A stretch of DNA of 41,376 nucleotides from Desulfofundulus australicus DSM 11792. Lineage in GTDB: Bacteria > Bacillota > Desulfotomaculia > Desulfotomaculales > Desulfovirgulaceae. The stretch's first letter is position 1; every line of letters begins with the position of its first letter. The stretch covers positions 1-41,376 of the forward strand of contig NZ_FQUW01000027.1 in NCBI RefSeq assembly GCF_900129285.1, in the 5' to 3' direction. Below the pieces are notes generated by a model that ran no database searches, was not told the DNA's origin, and worked only from the letters and a program-made list of their open reading frames with translations. The translations under genes and the position numbers were made by a program. This document shows, piece after piece, positions 30,860-39,793 of the stretch.

Positions 30860-32005
30860 TTGCCTGAGCTGATTCTTTCCACCGTGGGGACCAGCCTGCT
30901 GACCAACTATGTAAACAAGCAAAGTGATCGGGATTTGAAGTCGCTTTTTATTACCACGGCCAACATGGTTGAAAAAGAGCTGTCCCCTTACCAGAAAGAT
31001 GTGATTGACAGGGTGGTGGCAGAAGTCGCTGAGGTACTTGAAAGTGCCGGTTTTGAAGAAATGCGGCAGTTGTGTGCCGAGCTTAACGGCCTGCTGGGTT
31101 ATTACGGCCGGGATATTTATTCCGGGGATTTCGGCAGGGACCATCACGTCCTGGTGGCCACTGATACTTACCAGGGTCATGCAGCAGCGCGTTTGCTTGC
31201 TGAACATTTAAAAAGGCTCGGGTTCAACTCCGTGGAGCTTATGGTTCCACCCAGGCTCAGCACCAGGGACTGCTCCAGTTTTACCCTGGGCATAAATGAG
31301 GTGGTCAGGTGGTGTGAAGAAACCCTGCCGGGTTACCGCCAGAGCCGTTACCGGATAATTTTCAACCTGGTGGGTGGGTTTAAGAGCCTGCAGGGCTATA
31401 TGAACACCCTCGGGATGTTCTATGCCGACGAAATTATCTACATTTTCGAAGCACCAACAGCGGATCTCATTCGCATTCCCCGCCTGCCGGTGGTCATGGA
31501 TGAAATTCCCGTGCTCCGGGAGAAGGCTGTTCTTTTTGCCCTCATGGAAAACGGTTATATCGCCGGGAAGGAAGAGATCCGGGGCATTCCGGAAATCTAT
31601 CTGGAATCCGATGAGCAGGGCGGTTACACCCTCAGCACGTGGGGATTGCTGATCTGGAAGAGGAATAAACAGAAAATCCTGGGCGGTGAATTGCTGGCGT
31701 TTCCGTCCCTGGCCTACGAAAGATCCTTTGAAAAGGATTTCCAGGCCATTACAGACAGTGCCCGCAGGGCAGATATACAAACAACGCTGGCTAAAGTGTC
31801 CCTTCTTTACCGTGAAAACGGCCTGGCAGGGTTGCGCAGGGACGGGGGGCTGAAATATAAGGACTACGAGAACGTTAGAGACTCATCTGGGAAAAATATT
31901 GGCCACTTCCGGATTAACCTGCAGTGGCGTATCTCCTGTGTTGCCGATGGCGGGAACCTCCGCCTGCGTCACGTTGGCCCCCATGAGGTAAATGATAACC
32001 CGTGA
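30860..32005 (+). CDS. CARF-RelE fusion, Cami1-like mRNA interferase
   Basis: A 381-residue effector. The CARF domain (about 1-235) has LILSTVGTSLLTNYVNK at its N-terminus and NLVGGFKSLQGYMNTLGMFY as the second nucleotide-binding motif, the APE2256-type pattern. After a linker, residues 290-381 have the size and pattern of a RelE/ParE toxin: a helical EKDFQAITDSARRADIQTTL, then LKYKDYENVRD, GHFRINLQWRISCVA and LRLRHVGPHEV. This matches the architecture of Cami1, a cyclic-oligoadenylate-activated, ribosome-dependent RNase. The start is TTG 30860, eight bases after GGGGAGGG; an upstream GTG at 30779 has no ribosome site. The RelE assignment is by eye and should be confirmed by profile search. 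Confidence 0.78.
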   Translation: MPELILSTVGTSLLTNYVNKQSDRDLKSLFITTANMVEKELSPYQKDVIDRVVAEVAEVLESAGFEEMRQLCAELNGLLGYYGRDIYSGDFGRDHHVLVATDTYQGHAAARLLAEHLKRLGFNSVELMVPPRLSTRDCSSFTLGINEVVRWCEETLPGYRQSRYRIIFNLVGGFKSLQGYMNTLGMFYADEIIYIFEAPTADLIRIPRLPVVMDEIPVLREKAVLFALMENGYIAGKEEIRGIPEIYLESDEQGGYTLSTWGLLIWKRNKQKILGGELLAFPSLAYERSFEKDFQAITDSARRADIQTTLAKVSLLYRENGLAGLRRDGGLKYKDYENVRDSSGKNIGHFRINLQWRISCVADGGNLRLRHVGPHEVNDNP

Positions 32006-32041
32006 AATACAGGTGGAAATAAGAGAGCGAGGAATGAATAT

Positions 32042-32785
32042 ATGCAACTCACCATCTTTTTCTCCGCCCCCGGGCCGGTGGCCTTACCCGTTCAGTACGG
32101 GCACCTGCTCCAGGGGCTGATCTACCGCCAGATGGATAACCCGGTGCTCAGGAGCTACCTGCACGAGCACGGCTTTGTCCTGGAGAAACGGCGGTTCAAG
32201 CTTTTCACCTTTTCCCGCTTGATGGGCAGGGCGGCCCGTTTTGACCGGTCCAGCGGGTCCATAGTGCTTGATCCCCCCCTGCGCCTGGTCATTTGTTCGC
32301 CCATTCCCTTCATCCTGCAGGAACTGGGTACCGGTTTCCTGCGGCAGGGCAGGGTGCACCTGGGCGGTGTCCCGCTGGAGGTGAAAGAAATGGCCACCGC
32401 CGCCCCCCGCGTTACCGGCCGGAGCATCCGCGTGCGCATGCTCTCCCCCGTGGTGGTTTACAGCACGTTTAGCGGCGAGGGGCGGAAATATACCTATTAT
32501 TACTCGCCCTTTGAGCCGCGCTTCAGCGAGCTGGTGGCCGGTAACCTGGCCAAAAAGCATCTCCTGGTCCACGGCCGCCGGGCTTCCACGGATGGGTTTG
32601 CCATCCGGCCGCTGCGGGTGGAGGACCGGGATCTGAAGGTTACCTACTACAAGGAAACGGTGATCAAGGGCTGGATGGGGGAATACGAACTCTCCGGCGA
32701 CCCGGACCTTTTGCAGCTGGCCCTGGATACCGGCCTGGGGTCGAAAAATTCCCAGGGCTACGGGTGCTGCTCGTTAATTATTTAG
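32042..32785 (+). CDS. cas6: Cas6 crRNA-processing endoribonuclease
   Basis: A 247-residue Cas6. It starts with LTIFFSAPGPVALPVQYGHL, whose histidine near residue 20 is a candidate catalytic base, and ends with the diagnostic glycine-rich loop GLGSKNSQGYGCCSLI. The middle has TYYYSPFEPRFSELVAGNLAKKH and the usual two ferredoxin-like halves. It cuts the repeat RNA to give crRNAs with an 8-base 5' handle. It lies between the III-D operon and the I-B genes and is the only cas6 in the window, so it probably serves both effectors. Confidence 0.9.
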   Translation: MQLTIFFSAPGPVALPVQYGHLLQGLIYRQMDNPVLRSYLHEHGFVLEKRRFKLFTFSRLMGRAARFDRSSGSIVLDPPLRLVICSPIPFILQELGTGFLRQGRVHLGGVPLEVKEMATAAPRVTGRSIRVRMLSPVVVYSTFSGEGRKYTYYYSPFEPRFSELVAGNLAKKHLLVHGRRASTDGFAIRPLRVEDRDLKVTYYKETVIKGWMGEYELSGDPDLLQLALDTGLGSKNSQGYGCCSLII

Positions 32786-32883
32786 TAATACGTTACCAAT
32801 AAAAATGTTAGGCGGCGCTCTCGCCGGAGTCAGGATAATGGGATAATCTTGAACAGGGAAAGACAAAAAGTGGTCAGCCCCTC

Positions 32884-34914
32884 ATGGTATGCTGTTTTAA
32901 GAAGAAAAAACAGGAGGTGATTGTCCTGCTGGAAGCTGTTGCGCTTGTGGGCAGAACCCTGGCCCGGGACGGCGACCCCATAGAGGACCTGGTTCTGCCC
33001 CCTCCCAGACCATCCAGGGGGGATAAGCAGTATCTCGTAGGGTTGAACTTTCTGATGGCCGGGACAAAGCGGGGACTGTCGGCCGATATGGTGGAAATAG
33101 ATCCCGCCGTGCTTTCCCGGTACCGGTGGGTGGGGAATAACGTTGGCAACCGGCCGCAGTTCTTCCTGACCACGGATAAACTTGAGTACCTGGCGGGTCC
33201 GGCCCTGCCCAACCTGCTGGCTGCCCTGCAGGGAATGGGCCGCCTGGAAACGGGCTTTCACCGGAAAATAGCATTTCTGGTGGAGACTTATTTCAGCACC
33301 CTTCCGGACGGGACTTATGTGCTGGATCCGGGAAAGATCGGCCTGGCTGAAAGGGACTTCCTGCAGCATGCGTGGGATGGCTCTTCCGGCAAGCCCCGGG
33401 AAAGGGCCAAAAAGGTCATCCAGGCGGCGGCCGGGGAACTGAAACGCCATCTGCTGGCGGAGCTGGAGCTGAAGACCCCGGAGGTGGTCCTGTGGTCGGT
33501 CCTCCTGGACGGTGAGATCCTGGCGGCCGACCCTTCCTATGCCGAAGTGGTATTGCAGAGCAAAGAGGGAGCGGCGGCGAAAGGAAGCAAAAAAAGCCTG
33601 CCGGGAGTTTGTTCCGTCTGCGGGCTGAAGAAAAATTCCGTGACCTTCGACCTTGCAGGGCTGGATTTCTTAAAATACTACATCACGGATAAAATTGGCT
33701 TTGCTTCCGGTGTCAGCGAACAGGGATTCACGCGCACCTTTCTCATCTGTGCCGACTGTTTGCGGGCACTCTTGCTGGCCGAAAAGTATGCCCGCCAGCA
33801 CCTGAACCTGCGGGCCGGCCCGGTTAATTTTCTGGTCCTGCCTTCCTTCCTCATTGAGCAGGAAATCGGCCGGGAAGAGCTGGAAGGCTGGGCGGCAAAA
33901 TTGCAGGCCCGGGTAGGTGCCCTGAGCAGCCTTAGCGGGTGGCTGGAGAGTATTGGCGGAAGGGGCGGTCTGGAAAAGGAACTGGAGGACTTCCTGCTGG
34001 AACTGCCCTACGATAACCTGGCGCTGTTAAATTTTCTTTTTTACCAGAAGAGCCAGAGCGAATTCCGGGTCCTGGCCCTGGTGAAGGATGTGGCCCCCAG
34101 CCGGATTACACATCTCTTGCGCCACAGTTACCGGGTGGCAACAAAGGGGGAAGCCCTGCTGGGTGCCGACCGGGCCTGGTGGCTGGATCTCACCCGCATC
34201 TATCAGCTCATACCCATCAGCGAGGGCAGGCGGGGAGTGGAACATAAAAAGCTGCTTTACATTTATGAAGCCCTGCTGGACCAGCGGCCGGTGAGTTACC
34301 ATTTTCTAGTGGAACAGTTTGTAGCCCTGGCCGCCATTTACCACACGGGCGGCTTCACAGGCACCAATATTCATCCCCCGGCACCGGGGTATGAGGAACT
34401 GGAGATGGGGCACCGCATGCTCCAGGCCAATTTGCTCCTGATGTTCATGAGGGAGGAGCAGCTTTTGGAAGGAGGTATGTCCTTGAACGGAGCGCCGGAA
34501 CTGGAAGGTTTGAGCGGGGAAATGCAGGATTACCTGCGGGAAATGAAGTACGGGGAGCCGGCCACGGCCCTGTTTCTCCTTGGTTATCTGATGAACCAGA
34601 TCGGGCGGAGGCAGGCGGAGGCGGGTTACAGGCAGAAACCTGTCCTGGAAAAGATCAATTACGCCGGCATGCCCTGGGGCAAGGTAATGCAGTTGACCAA
34701 TATTGTTTTCAGCCAGCTGAGGCAGTACGACATCCTGCGTTACAATGAAGGGCTTTTCGCCACCATGAAAAGATTGCTGGACGCCCACCGGAAAAAGTGG
34801 CCCCTTTCTCCCCAGGAGAATGTCTTTTTCATTCTCTCCGGTTATGCCTACGCCAGCCGGGCGGCCATCAAAGCAAGGGAAGAAAATGCCAGTGAAAATA
34901 ACGCCAGTGCATGA
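32884..34914 (+). CDS. cas8b: Type I-B Cas8b (TM1802-type large subunit)
   Basis: A large subunit of up to 676 residues. It has the TM1802-type four-cysteine zinc site CSVCGLKKN (about residues 242-250) and LICADCLRALLLAEKYA, and a long helical C-terminal half. Cas8b recognises the PAM and completes the Cascade complex with Cas5 and Cas7. The start is uncertain. ATG 32884 has no good ribosome site, while a very strong AGGAGGTGATT at 32912-32922 points to translation from CTG 32926 or 32929, giving a start like LLEAVALVGRTLARDGDP that fits the family better. No ATG, GTG or TTG is correctly spaced after that site. Confidence 0.87.
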   Translation: MVCCFKKKKQEVIVLLEAVALVGRTLARDGDPIEDLVLPPPRPSRGDKQYLVGLNFLMAGTKRGLSADMVEIDPAVLSRYRWVGNNVGNRPQFFLTTDKLEYLAGPALPNLLAALQGMGRLETGFHRKIAFLVETYFSTLPDGTYVLDPGKIGLAERDFLQHAWDGSSGKPRERAKKVIQAAAGELKRHLLAELELKTPEVVLWSVLLDGEILAADPSYAEVVLQSKEGAAAKGSKKSLPGVCSVCGLKKNSVTFDLAGLDFLKYYITDKIGFASGVSEQGFTRTFLICADCLRALLLAEKYARQHLNLRAGPVNFLVLPSFLIEQEIGREELEGWAAKLQARVGALSSLSGWLESIGGRGGLEKELEDFLLELPYDNLALLNFLFYQKSQSEFRVLALVKDVAPSRITHLLRHSYRVATKGEALLGADRAWWLDLTRIYQLIPISEGRRGVEHKKLLYIYEALLDQRPVSYHFLVEQFVALAAIYHTGGFTGTNIHPPAPGYEELEMGHRMLQANLLLMFMREEQLLEGGMSLNGAPELEGLSGEMQDYLREMKYGEPATALFLLGYLMNQIGRRQAEAGYRQKPVLEKINYAGMPWGKVMQLTNIVFSQLRQYDILRYNEGLFATMKRLLDAHRKKWPLSPQENVFFILSGYAYASRAAIKAREENASENNASA

Positions 34915-34929
34915 AGGGGGAGTATATGA

Positions 34930-35901
34930 ATGGGCGGAGTGATTAAACAAAACGGGGAAATCCTGTTCCTGTATGATGCCAAAATGTGTAATCCCAACGG
35001 GGACCCGGACGATGAAAACCGGCCGCGCTTGGACACCGACCGGGAGCGCTGCCTGGTTTCGGATGTGCGGCTGAAACGGTATATCCGGGACTACCTGCAG
35101 GAAAAGGGCCATACCATCTACGTTACCAGGGCCGAGGGCCTGGTGGATGCGACGGAGCGCTTGAAAAAGCTGCTGAACAAGGATGATCCGACCGGTGCCG
35201 ATCTGCCCGTATTGTTGAAAAAATTAATTGATGTCCGTTTGTTTGGGGCGACCATGCCCATCAAGGGAGACCGGCGGGGCGGAGGTGAAGCGGTTAATCT
35301 GACCGGTCCGGTGCAGTTTACCTGGGGCTATTCCCTGAACAGGGTGCAGCTGGTGGATTCGGTGACCATTTCCTCCCAGTTTGCCACCCGTGAAGGGGCG
35401 CGGCAGGGAACATTCGGCAAGGACTACCGGCTGTATTACGCTCTCATCGGTTTCCACGGGGTGATCAGTGCCCGGCGGGCCGGGGCGGTGCTGGCCAGGG
35501 CCGGGGGTGATGAAGAGGCGGCCACCAGTGAAGCCGATCTGGCTCTCCTGGACGAAGCCATGCTCAAGGCCATTCCCCTGCTGGCCACCCGCTCCAAGAT
35601 CGGCCAGTACCCCCGGCTGTACCTCCGTTTTGTTTTTACGGATGGCGAAACTTTCATGGGCGACCTGCGGGAGGATCTGCGCCTGGAGCCGGATAGCGGC
35701 CTGCGCGCCGTAAAAGACTTCGCCCTGGAAATTGGCGGCCTGGTCGGCCGCCTGGAACGGGTGCAGGAGCGCGTTGAGCGGGTGTATATCTGGCAGGATA
35801 CGGACCTGCGCACCGTTCTGGATGGGGAGGAGGTTTCCCTGGCCGCATGGATGGGCGATTTACTGGGTCCCGACAGGGTAGAGATTATAGAGGGGATCTG
35901 A
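34930..35901 (+). CDS. cas7: Type I-B Cas7 (Csh2) backbone subunit
   Basis: A 323-residue Cas7/Csh2 protein. The N-terminal LFLYDAKMCNPNGDPDDENR with RPRLD is the family hallmark. VRLFGATMPI and LTGPVQFTWGYSLNRV follow in the RNA-binding core. It polymerises along the crRNA spacer in the I-B Cascade. ATG 34930 lies seven bases after AAGGGGGAG. The gene follows cas8b by 15 bases and precedes cas5 by four. Confidence 0.95.
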   Translation: MGGVIKQNGEILFLYDAKMCNPNGDPDDENRPRLDTDRERCLVSDVRLKRYIRDYLQEKGHTIYVTRAEGLVDATERLKKLLNKDDPTGADLPVLLKKLIDVRLFGATMPIKGDRRGGGEAVNLTGPVQFTWGYSLNRVQLVDSVTISSQFATREGARQGTFGKDYRLYYALIGFHGVISARRAGAVLARAGGDEEAATSEADLALLDEAMLKAIPLLATRSKIGQYPRLYLRFVFTDGETFMGDLREDLRLEPDSGLRAVKDFALEIGGLVGRLERVQERVERVYIWQDTDLRTVLDGEEVSLAAWMGDLLGPDRVEIIEGI

Positions 35902-35905
35902 TATC

Positions 35906-36673
35906 TTGAAGCGGGTACTCATTTTTGACCTCACCGGTCCGATGGCCCACTTTCGCAAGTATTATACCAACTCCTCATCCCTGACCTACGGTTTCCCGCC
36001 GCGCACCGTGTTGATGGGTGTGGTGGCAGCTATTCTGGGATACGAGCGGGACTCGTACTATGAGCTGCTTGACCGGGGGCGCTTTGCGGTAGCCCTGAAG
36101 GTGCCCGTGCGGCGGCTGATACAGACGGTTAATTACGTGCGGACCAAAAAGGAGGACCTCACCGAATTAAGGCGCCTGGGCCGGGTGCGGGGAACCCAGA
36201 CGCCGGTGGAATTTCTTTTGCCCGGGGACAACCACCGCAGGTTACGCTTCCGCGTCTTCTTTTCCCACCCGGATGCCGGGCTGGTGGAGGAGGCTGCTGC
36301 CCGCCTGCGGGAAAACAGGACGTGTTATCCCCTGTACCTGGGGCTGACCGAGTGTATTGCCGCGGGGGAGTTTGTGGCCCTGGCCGGTTCGGGGGATTAT
36401 GATGTTCTCCCGGCGGGAAGGGCAATTGAGCTTTCTTCGGTTCTCAATGCCGGCCTGCTGCAGGAAATCCTGCTGGCCGGAGAAGCGTCGTTCCGCCGCC
36501 TGGTCCGGGAGCGGGCGCCCCACAGTTTCGGGCCGGGGCGCGCCTTGCGCCCACCGGTATCGGTTGTCTACGAAGCCCGGGCACAATCTATAAACGTGCG
36601 CTTGACTGTACCCGCCTGCCGTTTCACTCTCCGTGACAACGTGGTGGAAACGGCGGCTTTTCTGGAGGGATAG
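35906..36673 (+). CDS. cas5: Type I-B Cas5
   Basis: A 255-residue Cas5h-type protein. LIFDLTGPMAHFRKYYTNSS and SLTYGFPPRTVLMGVVAAIL form the conserved N-terminal part, which binds the crRNA 5' handle. The protein then has GTQTPVEFLLPG and a C-terminal ENRTCYPLYLGLTECIA region. TTG 35906 follows GAGGGG. It is complete and in the normal I-B order cas8b-cas7-cas5-cas3. Confidence 0.92.
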   Translation: MKRVLIFDLTGPMAHFRKYYTNSSSLTYGFPPRTVLMGVVAAILGYERDSYYELLDRGRFAVALKVPVRRLIQTVNYVRTKKEDLTELRRLGRVRGTQTPVEFLLPGDNHRRLRFRVFFSHPDAGLVEEAAARLRENRTCYPLYLGLTECIAAGEFVALAGSGDYDVLPAGRAIELSSVLNAGLLQEILLAGEASFRRLVRERAPHSFGPGRALRPPVSVVYEARAQSINVRLTVPACRFTLRDNVVETAAFLEG

Positions 36674-36674
36674 A

Positions 36675-39155
36675 ATGCCATACTACGCCCATAAAGATGG
36701 CCGGCGCTATCATCTTTTGAGCGTGCACCTGGCCCGGGTGGCGGCAGGAGCCGCCGCCCGGGTGCAGTCCCTGCCGGGCCGGCGGGAACTTGTACCGGCG
36801 GCGGTGCTGGCCGGTTTGACCCATGATTTCGGCAAGTACACCACTTATTTTCAGCGCTACCTGCGGCAGGGGCAGGGCGGCCCGGCCAAACAGCACGCCT
36901 TTATTTCGGGTCTCTGGGCGGCTCACCTGGCCGGCCGGCTTGATCTTCCCGCCTCACTGCGGCTGGCGGTTTTTCTGGCCGTAATCCGTCATCACCAGGA
37001 GCTGGCCGCCCCCGATGAGTTCCTGGTATCCCCGCGGGAATTATCCCTGCCCTCCTGGGATGAACTTGACCCGGCAACCGGGGGGCGATTGCGCGTGATT
37101 AAAGACCAGGTGGCCGACCTGCGCAGCCAGGCGGGTGCGATAGCCGGCTCTTTATTCTGGGCTGCCAGGCGGGCTGCGCTGTTCCTGGACGGGCAGGGCC
37201 TGGAGGTGCCTCCCTGGCTGGAGATGGACTGGTCCGGGGCATTAGAGGAATTCCTTGACCGGTGGACAGTCGCCTATGGAGAGCTTTACGGTCAATGGCG
37301 AAAGCTGAAGCGCCGGGCTGATAAGGACCTGAAGAACTACTTCGAGCTTTTAAGTCTCTTTTCCGCCCTCATTGATGCGGATAAAATTCATGCCGCGGGT
37401 GTGGAAGAAAATAAACGGGCCGTTATTCCCGCCGGAGAGGAACTGGTGGAACGTTACCGTGCGGCCAGGTTCACCACGCCCCGGACGGCCATGGAAATGT
37501 TGCGGGAAAACCTCTACCGGAATGTTTCGGCCAGGATAAAGGAAGCCCCGCCGGAGCAGAAAATTTTTACCATCACCGCTCCAACCGGCTCCGGGAAGAC
37601 GCTGGCCGGAATGCAGGCCGCTTTTTACCTGCGCCACCGATTGGCCTCCGCCTCCGGCTTGCCGCCCCGCATTATATACGCCCTGCCCTTTACCAGTATC
37701 ATTGACCAGACCCATGGTGTTTGTGAGGAGGTAATGCGGGCGGCTCCTGGTTTTACCGGTGCCCGCGTTCCCACCTCCTGGCTCTTAAAACACCATCACC
37801 TGGCGGAAATTGACTACCGGCAAGAAGATGACGGGGGTATAAGACCCCTGGATGAAGCGCTCATGCTTATCGAAAGCTGGCAGAGCGAGATGGTGATTAC
37901 CACCTTTGTGCAGCTTTTTCATACATTAATTGGCTATGAAAACAGGATGCTGAAGAAATTTTGCCGGCTGGGAGGGGCCATCCTCATTCTGGACGAGGTG
38001 CAGAATATTCCGGTGGAATACTGGCCTCTGGTGGAAGAAACCCTGCGCCGGGCGTGCGAGCAACTGGACCTGCGGCTCATCCTTATGACGGCCACCCGCC
38101 CGGAGTGGTTCGGTGAGCATGAAATCCTGGAACTGGCCGGGGATCCGGAAACCGTCCGGCAGCAATTCCGGGTTTTAAACCGGGTAAATGTTTTCACGGA
38201 CATGATTCCGCTTACGGTGGAGCAGGCGGCGGCAGAATTCCTGCGCTGCTACCGTCCCGGACTTTCCTACCTGGTAGTCTTGAATACCATCAAAAGCTCC
38301 ATATCCTTTTACACGGCCCTTGAGGAAGAGTGGGGCGGGAATGGGCCTCCCCTTTATTACCTTTCCACAAATATCGTTCCGGCGGAGCGGGAGCGGCGCC
38401 TGCAGGAAATACGTACCCGGCTGGCGCGGGGCGAAAAGCCGGTGCTGGTTTCCACCCAGGTGGTGGAGGCCGGTGTGGATCTTGATTTCGATGAAGTGTG
38501 GCGGGACCTGGGGCCGGTGGATTCGGTGGTTCAGGTGGCCGGGCGCTGCAACCGCCATTTTCAGCGGCCGCAGGCAAAAGTTCGCCTGCTACACCTGGTT
38601 GATCGGGCAGGTGATGGGGGCCGCTCCCTGGCTTCATATGTCTATGGCAAGATCCATACCCTGGCCGCCCGCCGGCTCTTTGCGGCCCGGCCCCGCCTTG
38701 AGGAACCGGACTTTTTTGATGCCGTGGACGATTACTTCCGTGCCGTGCGCCAGGGCAAATCCATGGCCGAAAGCCGGAGGCTGCTGGAGGCCATGGCGGG
38801 GTGGCGTTTCACCGGGGGAGAGGATGGCCCGTCCGTTAAGGATTTCGCCTTGATCCGGGATCTACCGCGCTATGTCCAGGTTTTCGTCTGTACGGATGCC
38901 GCGGCGGAAGAGGTATGGAACCGCTACCGGGCCACCGTGGCCTGCGAGCGGGACATAAGGCGCCGGCGGGAGGCCTTCCTCGCAATCAAAAGGGATTTCC
39001 TGCGCTACCTGATTTCCGTGCCGGCAGAACTCCTGCTGCACCGGTTGGGCGCCGAATCGCAGCCGCCGGTGATACCTGCTCACCTGCTCGAAGAGTTTTA
39101 CGACGCCCGGACCGGTTTTAAGCGGATTATAGATGATGGTGCCCTTATCTTTTAG
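36675..39155 (+). CDS. cas3: Cas3 helicase-nuclease with N-terminal HD domain
   Basis: An 826-residue single-chain Cas3. The HD nuclease is N-terminal: LAGLTHDFGKYTTYFQRYL near residues 45-63, with HAFISGLWAAH and VIRHHQEL as further metal ligands. The SF2 helicase follows: Walker A TAPTGSGKTLAGM near residue 302, DEVQ box ILILDEVQNIP, motif III LMTATRP, and motif VI VVQVAGRCNR. It is recruited by Cascade to unwind and cut target DNA. The start is set at ATG 36675 (MPYYAHKDG), with CTGGAGGG upstream, two bases after cas5; a longer frame from 36633 overlaps cas5. Confidence 0.95.
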   Translation: MPYYAHKDGRRYHLLSVHLARVAAGAAARVQSLPGRRELVPAAVLAGLTHDFGKYTTYFQRYLRQGQGGPAKQHAFISGLWAAHLAGRLDLPASLRLAVFLAVIRHHQELAAPDEFLVSPRELSLPSWDELDPATGGRLRVIKDQVADLRSQAGAIAGSLFWAARRAALFLDGQGLEVPPWLEMDWSGALEEFLDRWTVAYGELYGQWRKLKRRADKDLKNYFELLSLFSALIDADKIHAAGVEENKRAVIPAGEELVERYRAARFTTPRTAMEMLRENLYRNVSARIKEAPPEQKIFTITAPTGSGKTLAGMQAAFYLRHRLASASGLPPRIIYALPFTSIIDQTHGVCEEVMRAAPGFTGARVPTSWLLKHHHLAEIDYRQEDDGGIRPLDEALMLIESWQSEMVITTFVQLFHTLIGYENRMLKKFCRLGGAILILDEVQNIPVEYWPLVEETLRRACEQLDLRLILMTATRPEWFGEHEILELAGDPETVRQQFRVLNRVNVFTDMIPLTVEQAAAEFLRCYRPGLSYLVVLNTIKSSISFYTALEEEWGGNGPPLYYLSTNIVPAERERRLQEIRTRLARGEKPVLVSTQVVEAGVDLDFDEVWRDLGPVDSVVQVAGRCNRHFQRPQAKVRLLHLVDRAGDGGRSLASYVYGKIHTLAARRLFAARPRLEEPDFFDAVDDYFRAVRQGKSMAESRRLLEAMAGWRFTGGEDGPSVKDFALIRDLPRYVQVFVCTDAAAEEVWNRYRATVACERDIRRRREAFLAIKRDFLRYLISVPAELLLHRLGAESQPPVIPAHLLEEFYDARTGFKRIIDDGALIF

Positions 39156-39205
39156 CCTGAAAGTGAGAGATGGCCGGCCACAGCCGGCAGTAACGGTTTT
39201 ACCTG

Positions 39206-39727
39206 GTGGGTGGTGAAAAGGATGTGGCAGCGGATATCCGGGTGATCGGGAGTTACGTGCAGGCCATGATGATCTGCCCGCGGCAGGTCTGGCTCATGTC
39301 GCGGCAGATCTGCCCTGATGAGGATAACGTATACCTTGAGCTGGGCCGCCTGATAGGGTCACAGGCCTACGGTCGTGAACGAAAGGAAATACACCTGGGG
39401 CACCTGTGCCTGGACTTGGTGCGCCGCGGCGGGCGTGAATTTGTGGTAGGTGAAGTCAAGAAATCGTCCCGGGCCCGGGAGGCGGCCCGTATGCAGCTGG
39501 CCTTTTATCTTTACGAACTGCGGGAAATGGGAGTGGAGGCCGAAGGAGAACTCCTTTTTCCCGAGGAACGGCGGCGGGAGAGGGTGGTGCTGGATGCGAA
39601 TCTGGCGCAGCAGGTGGAGGAGCTGAAGAAGCGCATCCTTGCCGTTATTTACCGGGATAAACCTCCGCCGCCACAAAAAATACCCTTTTGCTCCAAATGC
39701 GCTTATGCTGAATTGTGCTGGGCATAG
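39206..39727 (+). CDS. cas4: Cas4 RecB-like exonuclease
   Basis: A Cas4 of about 167-173 residues. GSYVQAMMICPRQVWLMSRQ holds the first cluster cysteine and FCSKCAYAELCW the last three, so a [4Fe-4S] cluster is expected. The RecB nuclease core shows LELGRLIG, FVVGEVKKSSR with the catalytic Glu-Lys pair, and MQLAFYLYEL. Cas4 trims prespacers and selects the PAM end before integration by Cas1-Cas2. The start is uncertain: GTG 39206 is the furthest in frame and GTG 39224 is plausible. It lies directly upstream of cas1. Confidence 0.92.
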   Translation: MGGEKDVAADIRVIGSYVQAMMICPRQVWLMSRQICPDEDNVYLELGRLIGSQAYGRERKEIHLGHLCLDLVRRGGREFVVGEVKKSSRAREAARMQLAFYLYELREMGVEAEGELLFPEERRRERVVLDANLAQQVEELKKRILAVIYRDKPPPPQKIPFCSKCAYAELCWA

Positions 39728-39793
39728 AAGCGGCTTTGGTAAACTTACCTGCCTCCAGAAATTAAGGCGAACAGGTTCCTGTGAGGTGATTCC

